A stretch of 64,000 bases of DNA from Roseburia sp. 1XD42-34. Lineage in GTDB: Bacteria > Bacillota > Bacilli > Bacillales > Amphibacillaceae. Under the pieces are notes generated by a model. The model did no database searches and was not told where the DNA came from. It saw only the letters and a program-made list of their open reading frames with translations. The position numbers were made by a program, and so were the translations under genes. Positions 37,999 to 47,193 of the stretch are shown here, in pieces; positions within the stretch are counted from its first letter, which is position 1, and each line of letters begins with the position of its first letter. The DNA lies in the NCBI RefSeq assembly GCF_009917385.1, contig NZ_QWLJ01000010.1, positions 87,361-151,360 of the forward strand, written 5' to 3'.

Positions 37999-38545
37999 CA
38001 TGCATGAAAACTATATGTATTGTTATCAGGCGTTTCTGGTAGTTGCAAAACGACCATAACGAAACAATTGGAAGTCGAGTACGATAACGCAATAGGGTTA
38101 TATTTCGGTGGTTATCATTATTTTTCTAATGCCCCTACTGATTTTGCTAGTCGGATAAAGCGTGGTGCGAATTATAATGTGGAAACTGGATCCTTTATAC
38201 ATGATGGGAAAAGCCAGTATGAAACTGCTAATCCGGACTAAATTCTTTCACATTTCTTTGGCTTATTTAAATGAGGGTATATCATCTATGTTTGACTTGG
38301 CAATGTACATTAATACTCTATTGGATGACGATGGCAAGGGAGTAATAAGAGATTACCATAAACTAGATGTAGTTTCCTTTATGAAACAATATTTATTGGA
38401 CGGAAGAAAAGCGTTGGAACGTGTGAAAGCTTCCGCTGATACAGCTGTTAATGGCTCTTTGCCAGTTGCAAATATAAGGAAAGCTGTGAAGGAAACGATA
38501 CATTTTAGAAAAGGGAGTGGAGAACATGTTAATAAAACCAAATAA
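37999..38545 (+). pseudogene. Decayed P-loop kinase (uridine-kinase-like)
   Basis: The first frame has LSGVSGSCKTTITKQLE, a Walker A whose normally invariant glycine before Lys is Cys, then FGGYHYFSNAPTDFASRIK, stopping at 38239-38241. The next frame continues FFHISLAYLNEG, MFDLAMYINTLLDD, VIRDYHK and YLLDGRKALERVKASADTAV to NGSLPVANIRKAV, the end of a uridine kinase-like protein. One frameshift near 38200-38240, a stop and the P-loop change support loss of function. Confidence 0.75.
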
Positions 38546-39605
38546 ACTACAGAAAGGTGATCGCGTGGCAACGGTCAGCCCAAGCTGGGGCGGGGCAGGT
38601 GAACCAGAGCTTCGCTATCGTTATGAAATTGGTGTAAAGCGATTAAAAGAGAAGTTTGGCCTCGAAGTTGTTCCAATGCCTAACAGTCTTAAAGGCGCTG
38701 CGTATTTATATGAAAATCCACAAGCTCGCGCAGAGGATATAATGCAAGCCTTTCAAGATCCAACGATAAAAGCCATTATCTCTAATATTGGTGGAGAAGA
38801 TAGTGTTCGACTTTTGCCTTATATCGACTTCTCTGTCATTCGCAATCACCCGAAAGTTTTTATGGGTTATTCTGATGCAACCATCGTACATTTATTCTGT
38901 TACAAATCGGGTCTATCTTCTTTCTATGGGCCAGCGATCTTAACGGATTTTGCTGAAAATGTGGAAATGCATTCGTATACGATTGATTTTATCGAGCGAA
39001 CCCTGTTCTCTAATGATCCGATCGGAAACATTGAACCAGCAAAGGAATGGACGAGTGAGTTTTTAGATTGGTTTGTCTCTTCAAACAGCCAGATAAAAAG
39101 AAACATGCAACCGAATCACGGGTATGAGTTGCTACAAGGAGAAGGGATTGTTTCTGGACGTTTACTAGGTGGATGTATGGAAGTATTGGAATTTGCCAAA
39201 GGAACCGATCTTTGGCCGGAAATGAATAATTGGAAGGATGGCATGTTGTTTTTTGAAACATCAGAAGAAAAACCATCACCAGACCTTGTGAAACGCTGGT
39301 TAAGAAATTATGCTGTCCAAGGAATTTTACAAGCAGTAAACGGTATTATTTTTGCCAAGCCGCAAAATGAGAAGTATTATGAAGAATATAAATCTGTGAT
39401 TCGGACTGTGTTACGAGAATATGATTTAGAGCATTTGCCAGTACTTTATAATTTGAACTTTGGTCATACAGAGCCGAAATTCATTTTGCCATATGGGGCA
39501 ATAGCTGAAATAAACTGTGAAGCGAAGACATTTTCAATATTAGAAAGTGGAGTAAAAGAGGAAAAGAAATCAGTTCAGTTTTTCTCACGAAGTAACGATG
39601 CATAG
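38526..39605 (+). CDS. S66-family peptidase (LD-carboxypeptidase/MccF-like)
   Basis: Serine peptidase of 359 aa. LD-carboxypeptidases trim muropeptides; the MccF branch cleaves toxic microcin-type aminoacyl nucleotides. Catalytic Ser116 sits in VFMGYSDATI; FFETSEEKPSPD carries the glutamate and NFGHTEP the histidine of a Ser-Glu-His triad. The length and the FETSEE/GHTEP pattern fit MccF-like proteins. ATG 38526 follows GGGAGTGGAG. It overlaps the tail of the kinase remnant. Confidence 0.88.
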   Translation: MLIKPNKLQKGDRVATVSPSWGGAGEPELRYRYEIGVKRLKEKFGLEVVPMPNSLKGAAYLYENPQARAEDIMQAFQDPTIKAIISNIGGEDSVRLLPYIDFSVIRNHPKVFMGYSDATIVHLFCYKSGLSSFYGPAILTDFAENVEMHSYTIDFIERTLFSNDPIGNIEPAKEWTSEFLDWFVSSNSQIKRNMQPNHGYELLQGEGIVSGRLLGGCMEVLEFAKGTDLWPEMNNWKDGMLFFETSEEKPSPDLVKRWLRNYAVQGILQAVNGIIFAKPQNEKYYEEYKSVIRTVLREYDLEHLPVLYNLNFGHTEPKFILPYGAIAEINCEAKTFSILESGVKEEKKSVQFFSRSNDA

Positions 39606-39755
39606 TTTTAATCCGATGTTGGACACTAATGGTAAAAATAATAGCGATGCAAGTTAATTTACCGCAGATGTCGAGAAGGTGTGTGGGCAAACTGCTCGTG
39701 ATCCACATTTCTAAAAATGACTATGGATATGAACATCAAGAAAGGATGAGAACGC

Positions 39756-39986
39756 ATGTACATGACGATACCCGAAACAGCCGAATATCTGTCGATAGAT
39801 GAAAGGCAAATACATGCTCTCGTATTGCAGGGAAGAATCCGCGCGATTCATGATGGTGATCAGTTTCTAATTAACAGCGAACAATTTCAAACACATTTTG
39901 AACAGGTGGAAAAGTACCGAGCAATGATCCAAGACTATTTAAATGAGCCAATTCCTGAAGATTTGGACGTAAAAGATGAAGACTAA
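39756..39986 (+). CDS. Excisionase-type helix-turn-helix protein
   Basis: 76-residue protein. TIPETAEYLSIDERQIHALV with LQGRIRAIHDGDQFLI is the MerR-like winged helix of the HTH_17/excisionase family. The C-terminal half is a charged helix ending DVKDED. AAAGGATGAG precedes ATG 39756. No integrase or att site is seen nearby, so it is probably a host regulatory protein. Confidence 0.78.
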   Translation: MYMTIPETAEYLSIDERQIHALVLQGRIRAIHDGDQFLINSEQFQTHFEQVEKYRAMIQDYLNEPIPEDLDVKDED

Positions 39987-40013
39987 TTGAGAATTGTTTA
40001 TCTAATAAATTAG

Positions 40014-40172
40014 AAACTAGGTGTTTGTGAATAACGAACTAACCGAATAGCCATGTCGGGCGCGCGAGCCCAGCAACGTGTGACTTTAGAAATGTGCCCT
40101 ACGATAAGGCCTCATCGGTACGCCTGTAAGAGGAAGGCCGACTAAAAACGGGCTTGCCACCCGCCCAGACAT
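40014..40172 (+). repeat. Family A repeat, copy 9 (head and middle start)
   Basis: Subtype 2 head (AGGTGTTTGTGAATAACGAA), CGAGCCCAGCAACGTGTGAC, CTACGATAAGGCCTCATCGG, then GGAAGGCCGACTAAAAACGG and GCTTGCCACCC. The sequence then diverges, so the tail hairpin is missing. Confidence 0.7.
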
Positions 40173-40215
40173 CTTCTGACTTCAAGTTTTAATTGCATGG
40201 ATTTTTTTCACCCCG

Positions 40216-40393
40216 TAAAGAGGCGTCATAGACTCCCACGGTCTAATAATGGAAGATGCGAGCGAGCAAGTCAAAGCGGGAGGTAATAGCACCTAAAACC
40301 CCGATTTGTCCAAGGGCCTTTAGGTTACACCCTGGTGGTACTAACCACCAGCGGGGATGAAGAAAATCCGGCTGATGGAAGGTCACTTTATCT
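40216..40393 (+). ncRNA. Family B structured element, best copy (B1), HEARO/omega-RNA-like
   Basis: About 180 nt with strong pairing: ACCTAAA (after GGGAGGTAATAGC) with TTTAGGT across CCCCGATTTGTCCAAGGGCC, then a perfect CTGGTGGT-ACTA-ACCACCAG hairpin, then GGCTGATGGAAGGTCAC at the 3' end. The layout resembles the HEARO RNA found with IscB-type nucleases, but no IscB gene is in the window, so it would be an orphan. The identification is from memory and uncertain; the repeat itself is certain. Confidence 0.6.
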
Positions 40394-40497
40394 TTCGTTG
40401 ATTCGTTTGTTCTGTAGCCTAATTCTATTACTTGCAAATTAACAATCCGAGGTTAGAGAATAAGTGAAAAATAATTATTGTAAAATGCATTAAAAAC

Positions 40498-40546
40498 GAA
40501 GCTGCGTGATAGTAAACCTAACAATTACTGTCATGCAGCTTCATCA
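40498..40546 (-). terminator. Terminator of the aldehyde dehydrogenase gene
   Basis: GAAGCTGCGTGA...AGTAA pairs with TTACT...TCATGCAGCTTC. Read on the minus strand the stem is followed by GTTTTTAATG, fitting the gene's direction. Confidence 0.7.
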
Positions 40547-40724
40547 TTTTTCCTTAGCTTAAAATGAGGTGGTGAAGTGTAAAGCCAATAGAACCCCTAC
40601 GTAACTAGCTTGTAAAAGTCTCTCTAAAACCTAAAAGGGTAAGTTGGAGATGTTGCAAAAGTCAAATACGTGATTAGCTGGTTTTCAAGCACTGGGGGTA
40701 AAACTCCACTATTTGAAATTAACT

Positions 40725-42152
40725 TTAGGAGGATAATCCCATAATTGCTTTCACTTCAAGATATTCTTCAATCCCAAAGTCGCCCCACTCTCTACCAATG
40801 CCAGATTGTTTGTAGCCTCCAAATGGAGCAAAGAAATCTGTTTTCCCATTATTCACCGTAATTTGTCCTGCTTTAATGTTGTTGGCTACATAAGAAAGTG
40901 TACGTTCATCTTTACCGACAACGTAGCCTGCCAGACCATAAACTGTATCATTAGCAATGTCTAAAGCTTCATCTAAATTATGGTAGGTAATGACAGAAAG
41001 TACGGGTCCGAAAATTTCTTCTTGTGCAATTACCATATCATTGGTTACATCTGTAAACACGGTAGGTTTTACATAATAGCCAGTTTCCAGTCCCGCTGGT
41101 TTTCCCGTACCTCCGATGAGTAGGGTAGCCCCTTCATGAATGCCCTTTTCAATATAGGATTGTACAGTGTTCCATTGCTCCTTAGATATAAGTGGTCCTG
41201 TTTGTATATCCTCCTGCTTTGGATCACCGTATTTAAAAGAGGAAAGTGCTTGTTTTATTGCTTCTTCAAAAGGTTTCTTTATCGATGCAGGAATAATTGC
41301 CCGAGTTGCTGCAGAACAGACTTGACCTGTGTTCATCATCATATTCCAAGCTGCAGTTTTAGCGGCATCTTCAACGTTTGCATCATCTAAAACAACAAGC
41401 GGTGACTTTCCACCGAGTTCAAGTGCCACTTTTTTAATCGTTTCGGCGCCGTTTTTCATGATCTGCTCCCCGACTTTACCTGATCCAGTAAAGGAGACAA
41501 AGTCAATATCCGGGTGAGTACTAATTCCATTGCCGATAGTTGAGCCAGATCCATTTACTAAATTAAATACGCCTTTAGGGACACCAGCTGTATTTATTAT
41601 GTCAGCTAACAGCATAGCCGCATAAGGTGTCATCGAAGCGGGTTTTAACACAGTTGGGCTACCTGCTGCAATCGCACCTGCAATTTTGGTCGATGTTTGA
41701 TTGGTAGGAAAATTCCAAGGTGTAATTAATCCACTAACACCAATCGATTCTTTGCGAATTTTGTGTCCCCCTCGGTCTTCTTCGAAGGAAACGTTTTTTA
41801 ATGCCTCTGCTGCATGTGAAAAATGGTTGTATCCCATGTGATAATGGACTTTTTCTGAAATAGATAGAGGCGAGCCTAATTCTTCGGTTATTACTTCGAT
41901 AAGCTCGTCTTTTCTGTTTTCATACTCGGCTGCTATCGCCTTGAGCAATTCCATTCTTTCTTCTTTTTTCGTTTTCGAAAAGGATGGAAACGATGCTTTG
42001 GCTGCCGATACTGCTTTATCCAAATCTTCCTTTGTGCCGGAACTAATTTCACCAATGACTTCTTCCGTTGCGGGATTAATCACCTGGATGGTTTCGGAAC
42101 CTGTTGAAGGGACCCATTCCCCGTTGATGAAATGGTTTAGATTTGTACGCAT
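40725..42152 (-). CDS. NAD(P)-dependent aldehyde dehydrogenase
   Basis: Oxidises an aldehyde to its acid; 475 aa. TPWNFPTNQ and FTGSGKVGEQI bind the nucleotide; general base Glu245 is in ALELGGKSPL and nucleophile Cys279 in NTGQVCSAATR; the end has FGGYKQSGIGREWG. ATG 42152 is 11 bases from GGAG, ATG 42161 only two. Substrate is open; it is not obviously BADH or SSADH. Single-gene unit. Confidence 0.93.
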   Translation of the reverse strand: MRTNLNHFINGEWVPSTGSETIQVINPATEEVIGEISSGTKEDLDKAVSAAKASFPSFSKTKKEERMELLKAIAAEYENRKDELIEVITEELGSPLSISEKVHYHMGYNHFSHAAEALKNVSFEEDRGGHKIRKESIGVSGLITPWNFPTNQTSTKIAGAIAAGSPTVLKPASMTPYAAMLLADIINTAGVPKGVFNLVNGSGSTIGNGISTHPDIDFVSFTGSGKVGEQIMKNGAETIKKVALELGGKSPLVVLDDANVEDAAKTAAWNMMMNTGQVCSAATRAIIPASIKKPFEEAIKQALSSFKYGDPKQEDIQTGPLISKEQWNTVQSYIEKGIHEGATLLIGGTGKPAGLETGYYVKPTVFTDVTNDMVIAQEEIFGPVLSVITYHNLDEALDIANDTVYGLAGYVVGKDERTLSYVANNIKAGQITVNNGKTDFFAPFGGYKQSGIGREWGDFGIEEYLEVKAIMGLSS

Positions 42153-42246
42153 GCGATTCATCACTCCTTACTAAAAATAGTTGTAGAGGAGTTGTTCCCT
42201 GAGATAGGTACATGTAAACTTTCCTAGGTTGAATTTTTCCCACATA

Positions 42247-42429
42247 TAAGGTGCTATAAGACTTCCAACTCAAGGAGTGGGGAATCCATACTGCAACAAG
42301 TCTAAATAGGAATTAACAGCACCTAAATGCCCTATTTCGTAAGCAAAACTTTAGGTCATACCATTACATTATTACTGTACGAATAAGTCGTGGGGAGATG
42401 CCCCCTCACGGCTTGAAGGTTGACTTTAT
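42247..42429 (+). ncRNA. Family B element, copy B2
   Basis: AAGGTGCTATAAGACTTCC, ACAAGTCTAAATAGG, TTAACAGCACCTAAATGCCC, AACTTTAGGTCATACCATTA and GCTTGAAGGTTGACTTTAT match the other B copies in order. The ACCTAAA/TTTAGGT stem is kept; the apical hairpin is altered. The last bases overlap the stop codon of the downstream minus-strand peptidase gene. Confidence 0.6.
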
Positions 42430-43421
42430 AACGGTGCTTTTTCTACAATTCTTCCCATTCGCCCTACTGTTGTTTGCCCCATTTGTAAAGAGCGAATAAT
42501 GGATTCTTCAACAATTTCCACGACTGCTTGAAAAAGTTGGTTCATAAGCGGATGGTCGTCTCGCAAAAAATCAACGGTATGGGTAATCTGATCCCAGGTG
42601 TGGGAAATAGTAGTTGCTGTTGAAAAAGCAAGCGCAATATCTCCACTCCCGTTGTCCAAATGACTTCCAGTTCTACCTAAACCTGCCGCACAGCGCTTGG
42701 ACAGACGCTGCAATTGTCTTTCCAGAAGTGGGGCATCCGTTGCTAAAATAATCATTATTGAACCATCTGGAGTATCTTGTTTGACAGGCTCCCAGTTAGC
42801 AAATAACGCATCCTCTCGATTACCGAAATTACTTAATATAAGACAACCAATCTGATAGCTCGTTGACTCATGTTTAACGATACGTGAGGCTGTTCCAATT
42901 CCACCTTTATAGCCAAAACAGACCATTCCCTTTCCAGCACCCACTGCGCCTTCTACTACTGGAGAAGGACGGGCTGATTCAATCGCTTCTATGGCATGCT
43001 CTGGTTTAACGGAAGGGTAACGAACAGTGTTTAAATAGCTATCATTACATTCGCCGACAACGATATTAATCGAACTCGTTGTATCGCCAATTTCTTCGGT
43101 TGCGCCGAGCATATAGTCGAGTGTACCTTGCCATACAGCTCCAACGCTAAACGTATTCGTAAGCATTATCGGGGATTCAAGCAGTCCGAGTTCATTCACT
43201 TGGATTAGACCGGTCGTTTTACCAAACCCATTTAACACAGCACTTCCTGCATGAACTTTATGACGAAACAGATTGTTATGGTGCGGCAAGATCGCCGTTA
43301 CGCCAGTGCAGATGGTTGTTTGGTTATCTAATTTTTCATATAACGACACATGGCCGACTTGGACGCCATGGACATCGGTAATACAGTTGTTTTCCCCTTT
43401 TTTTAACTTCAATATCCTCAC
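42426..43421 (-). CDS. P1-family peptidase (DmpA/BapA-type)
   Basis: N-terminal nucleophile hydrolase of 331 aa, made as a precursor and self-cleaved; family members are L-aminopeptidases, D-amidases or beta-peptidases. CITDVHGVQVGHVSLYE starts the alpha chain; LGRTGSHLDNGSGDIALAFST carries the cleavage site, with Ser259 in NGSGD as the probable nucleophile. GTG 43421 is the nominal start; TTG 43412, near GTGAGG, is possible. Its stop codon lies in the end of family B copy B2. Substrate unknown. Confidence 0.9.
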   Translation of the reverse strand: MRILKLKKGENNCITDVHGVQVGHVSLYEKLDNQTTICTGVTAILPHHNNLFRHKVHAGSAVLNGFGKTTGLIQVNELGLLESPIMLTNTFSVGAVWQGTLDYMLGATEEIGDTTSSINIVVGECNDSYLNTVRYPSVKPEHAIEAIESARPSPVVEGAVGAGKGMVCFGYKGGIGTASRIVKHESTSYQIGCLILSNFGNREDALFANWEPVKQDTPDGSIMIILATDAPLLERQLQRLSKRCAAGLGRTGSHLDNGSGDIALAFSTATTISHTWDQITHTVDFLRDDHPLMNQLFQAVVEIVEESIIRSLQMGQTTVGRMGRIVEKAPL

Positions 43422-43594
43422 CCTATTCTATAGATTAAGTAGAGAAAATCCAAAACAACACTTATGGAAACTAGCTAAAACTTCATGTATGATGTAGTAA
43501 ACACAATATAAGAATATTACTTACTAGTGTAGTGAATTAGCGCCTAGGTTACAATTAAATTTTCTTTATCAGAATCCAAAAGGAGGAAGAAGCA

Positions 43595-44062
43595 GTGAAT
43601 GATATAGGTGATGAAAGGAAAATAAACCATTTTCGAGATCGGTTATATATAGCTTTTTTCACGATTATCGCTCTGTTTATGTTTTTCGTTAGTTCAGGGT
43701 GTTCTAGTTCCAATTCTAGTACGAATCCCAATTCGAATCCCGATGAAAAAGGAACCATAGAAGCTGCCATTCATATAAATGATCCAAATTTAGAAGAAAC
43801 ATATATTATTAGAGTGAGACCGGAGGAAACTCCCATTTATGTGGATTTTAAATCAGGTGATTATTATGCTGTATATGAAGAAAAAGGGGTAACACTTACC
43901 CTAGAGAAAGATTTGCTATATCAAATCTCGGTATATAGTGCCAACGAACAACTGGATGCAGATTATAAGGGAATCTTATCTAATTATGTGGATGAAGAAC
44001 TAGCAAATATGAATCATCGATTTAACAAAGATACAAAAACACTTGTTATTGATTTAGAATAA
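43595..44062 (+). CDS. Putative lipoprotein, unknown family
   Basis: 155-residue protein with an N-terminal hydrophobic segment (about 18-34) ending FVSSGC, a plausible lipobox, followed by a Ser/Asn/Pro linker. The mature part is about 100 residues, acidic and beta-rich. GTG 43595 is eight bases from GGAGG. It sits divergent from the P1 peptidase and upstream of the CdaR-type gene, with 128 nt between. Confidence 0.65.
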   Translation: MNDIGDERKINHFRDRLYIAFFTIIALFMFFVSSGCSSSNSSTNPNSNPDEKGTIEAAIHINDPNLEETYIIRVRPEETPIYVDFKSGDYYAVYEEKGVTLTLEKDLLYQISVYSANEQLDADYKGILSNYVDEELANMNHRFNKDTKTLVIDLE

Positions 44063-44190
44063 TTCTGTGCATTTAAGGAATTATGTTTAAATACAACGGA
44101 TTTATATTTGGAAAATTTAACTAAATCAGTCATTTTACAATCTAGCAACATGGTAAAATAAAGTTAGTAACGAATAAGTAGGTGACAGCA

Positions 44191-45303
44191 TTGGAAAACA
44201 TTTTGCTACAAACAGATCAGTTATATAATTCGATCGTCCAAGAAATGAGTCGACTCATTAATGAAGAAGTGATTGTAACTGACCAGCAAGGCTTTATCGT
44301 AGCGAGTACAGATGCAAAACGGATCGGAAATTATCATGAGGGTGCTTCGTTAGCAATGCAGCACCAAGAAAAAATGATTATGTCGAAAGCGCTTACAGAA
44401 AGATTGTATGGCGTAAGGGAAGGTGTTGTTTTCCCCATTATAATTAATAAAATTCCTTTAGGTGTATTAGGGATCACTGGAGACCCAATGATGGTGGAAC
44501 CTTATGCTCGGCTTGTGCAAAAAGTTACTGAACTGTTTATCCAAGATACAGTTATGAGGATGAATCAGGAAAGTAAAGCTCGTGATTTAGAATTTTTTGT
44601 CTTTGACTGGCTGAACCATACGAGTAGTTATCCGAGCTTGCTGGAAAGAAGTAAATTTTTCCACATTGATATGAAAAAGTATAAGCAGGTTGTTGTATTC
44701 AAACGCGAGGAACCTCAGACAGGCCTGTCTTACCATCGGTTTGAAAAGTTAAAATCCGCTTGGGACTACTCCATAGAAGCTTTATTTGTTAGGTGGGGTC
44801 AAGATCGGATTGTTATGCTAACGGAGCCTGTGGATGAATCACGGCTAAAGCATCATCTGTTGAGGTTTATGGACTTTGTATATGAGGAACTGGGAGAACG
44901 TTTATATGCTGGAGTAGGGAATGTTACAGAGTCAGAGCAGTTGTTTCATTCATTTTCCCAAGCTGTAAAATCGAGTGAACATGCTAACGAGAACGATCTG
45001 ATTGTATTTGAAATGGACTTACGTTTTGAAATGCTCGAGCATGAAATTAGTGCGGAGACGAAAGAAAAATTTATGAAGCGAACATTAAAGGAGCTATCAA
45101 AAGAAAAAGAGTTAATGAAAACATTAGCGAGCTGGTTTTCCCATGATTTACAAACACAAGTGACAGCAAATGCCTTACACATTCATAAAAATACCCTTCG
45201 TTATAGGTTAAATCGAATTGCTGAAATCACGCAATTAAATTTAAAAAACATAAATGATGTTATGTTACTGTATATCGCATTTCGTTTTCACACTTCTGCT
45301 TAA
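44191..45303 (+). CDS. CdaR-type sugar-diacid regulator (YsfB-like)
   Basis: Transcription activator of 370 aa. The N-terminal diacid-recognition domain shows LINEEVIVTDQQGFIVASTD, RIGNYHEGA and VFPIIINKIPLGVLGITG; the C-terminal PucR-type HTH shows NALHIHKNTLRYRLNRIAEIT. TTG 44191 follows AGGTGA by five bases. It is 478 bp ahead of glcD on the same strand, the same order as B. subtilis ysfB-ysfC-ysfD, so control of glycolate oxidation (ligand glycolate or glycerate) is likely. Confidence 0.88.
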   Translation: MENILLQTDQLYNSIVQEMSRLINEEVIVTDQQGFIVASTDAKRIGNYHEGASLAMQHQEKMIMSKALTERLYGVREGVVFPIIINKIPLGVLGITGDPMMVEPYARLVQKVTELFIQDTVMRMNQESKARDLEFFVFDWLNHTSSYPSLLERSKFFHIDMKKYKQVVVFKREEPQTGLSYHRFEKLKSAWDYSIEALFVRWGQDRIVMLTEPVDESRLKHHLLRFMDFVYEELGERLYAGVGNVTESEQLFHSFSQAVKSSEHANENDLIVFEMDLRFEMLEHEISAETKEKFMKRTLKELSKEKELMKTLASWFSHDLQTQVTANALHIHKNTLRYRLNRIAEITQLNLKNINDVMLLYIAFRFHTSA

Positions 45304-45535
45304 TTTACAGTGAAAAATAATTCGTTGTTATGCTACTTATCGCTTGTTATGAATAAGATCGCCATTTTTGAGGCGGTATTGATATAAAGCAAGAAACAAA
45401 TCGGGCAAAAATTCTGAGAGCTTAGCGACCTTCGGGATATTATTTTTAATATAAAATGAAAAACGCCGAAGTTCATACTTGCAAAAGCTAACCATTGCTA
45501 GTTGGTGTCTTTAGGAATTTTTTTGTATTGTTTAG

Positions 45536-45590
45536 GAAGATATAAAATAAGAGGCTTGTAGATAATGACATATCCGAAGTCTTGCCCCTG
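45536..45590 (+). repeat. Family A repeat, copy 10 (short head fragment)
   Basis: GAAGATATAAAATAAGAGGC, TTGTAGATAATGACATATCC and GAAGTCTTGCC align with a subtype 2 head but are heavily diverged. Confidence 0.4.
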
Positions 45591-45780
45591 ACTCTATTAA
45601 TTTGCTTATCGTTTTCTGCGTATCAACTTACGGAGTTTTAAATTTGCTTAGCTCTATATTTAATAATTGGACTTACGAACAAAGGAATTCGTTTACAAGA
45701 CTATTTTTTTGTTCGTTTAAACATATCATTTTCTTTGAATTTTTCTTAAAATGGAATTATTACTATGTAGGAGAATGTGT

Positions 45781-47193
45781 ATGTTAAAAAGGGATGTAAG
45801 AGAAAAGTTAATCGCTATTGTAGGGGAAGAGAACGTAGAGGATAACAATGCAAGCTTGTTAGCGTATTCGTATGATTCAACCGCCAGATACCAAGCATTG
45901 CCTGATGCCATGGTTGCTCCGCGCAATAAACATGAAGTCGCAGCGGTGGTAAAAGTGTGTAATGAACATCGGATTCCTATTGTACCTCGTGGATCAGGAA
46001 CGAATCTATGTGCAGGTACAACGCCGTCAGAAGGTGGCATAGTACTTATTTTTAAACATATGCGAAAAATATTGGAAATTGATGACGAAAATTTAACCAT
46101 AACCGTACAGTCTGGGGTATACACAAAAGATATCTTAGAAGCAGCCCAACAAGTTGGTTTATTCTATCCTCCAGATCCAGGGTCGATGCATATATCACAG
46201 ATCGGTGGTAATATTAGCGAAAACTCTGGCGGACTGCGAGGCCTTAAGTATGGTGTAACAAGAGATTATGTACTTGGTCTGGAAATCGTCTTACCAAATG
46301 GTGAAATTATTCAAACAGGCGGTAAACTTGCCAAAGATGTAGCTGGTTATGATTTGACGAGATTGTATGTTGGGGCAGAAGGAACATTAGGTATAATAAC
46401 AGAAGCAATTTTAAAATTAATCCCACAGCCAGAAACGAAGCAAACGATGCTTGCTCTCTATCATGATTTAGAAGCAGCTGCTGAAAGTGTGTCAGCGATT
46501 ATTGCGAATCGAATTATTCCGGCGACCTTGGAATTTTTAGACCAAGCGACGGTGCAAGTAGTAGAAGACTACGCTAAAATAGGCTTACCAACGGAAGCAA
46601 AGGCTGTATTGTTAATTGAACAGGATGGTGCGGCTGAGGTGGTAGCTCGTGATATGGAGAAAATTGCAGCACTATGTAGAGGTAATCGGGCATTTGACGT
46701 GCAAATTGCCGAAACAAATGAAGAAGCAGAGCAATTGACAGCCGCACGGAGAACTGCTTTATCTGCTTTATCTCGATTGAAGCCGACAACGATTTTGGAA
46801 GATGCAACGGTTCCTCGCTCGAAAATTGCTAAAATGGTAAAGGCAATTGGTGAAATTGCTGACAAGTATCAATTAACCATTTGTACATTTGGACATGCAG
46901 GAGATGGAAATCTTCATCCGACTTGCTTAACGGATGCCCGTAATGAGCAAGAAATTGAATTGGTAGAAAAAGCATTTGCGGAAATCTTTGAAAAAGCTGT
47001 TGAGCTTGGAGGAACCATTACAGGTGAGCATGGTGTGGGGATGATGAAGCTTCCATATTTACATTTAAAAGCAGGTGAGCATGGGTTAGAAGCGATGCGT
47101 CGTATCAAAAAAGCGTTAGATCCTAATGCGATTATGAATCCTGGGAAAATGTTTGCTCCGCATACGAAGCAGAGCACGGGGGTGGAAAAATAA
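45781..47193 (+). CDS. glcD: Glycolate oxidase FAD subunit
   Basis: FAD-linked oxidase of 470 aa that turns glycolate (or D-lactate) into glyoxylate (or pyruvate). FAD-binding PRGSGTNLCAG, YPPDPGSMHISQIGGNISEN and YDLTRLYVGAEGTLGIITEA are visible; the C-terminal cap has FGHAGDGNLHP and GTITGEHGVGMMKL. ATG 45781 is seven bases from GGAG; ATG 45775 is too close. Its stop overlaps the start of glcF. Corresponds to B. subtilis YsfC. Confidence 0.93.
   Translation: MLKRDVREKLIAIVGEENVEDNNASLLAYSYDSTARYQALPDAMVAPRNKHEVAAVVKVCNEHRIPIVPRGSGTNLCAGTTPSEGGIVLIFKHMRKILEIDDENLTITVQSGVYTKDILEAAQQVGLFYPPDPGSMHISQIGGNISENSGGLRGLKYGVTRDYVLGLEIVLPNGEIIQTGGKLAKDVAGYDLTRLYVGAEGTLGIITEAILKLIPQPETKQTMLALYHDLEAAAESVSAIIANRIIPATLEFLDQATVQVVEDYAKIGLPTEAKAVLLIEQDGAAEVVARDMEKIAALCRGNRAFDVQIAETNEEAEQLTAARRTALSALSRLKPTTILEDATVPRSKIAKMVKAIGEIADKYQLTICTFGHAGDGNLHPTCLTDARNEQEIELVEKAFAEIFEKAVELGGTITGEHGVGMMKLPYLHLKAGEHGLEAMRRIKKALDPNAIMNPGKMFAPHTKQSTGVEK

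Noticed and set aside
39756..39986. Prophage or integrative element suggested by the excisionase-like protein
   Set aside because: No integrase, att repeats or phage genes around it; such small HTH proteins are common in host genomes.
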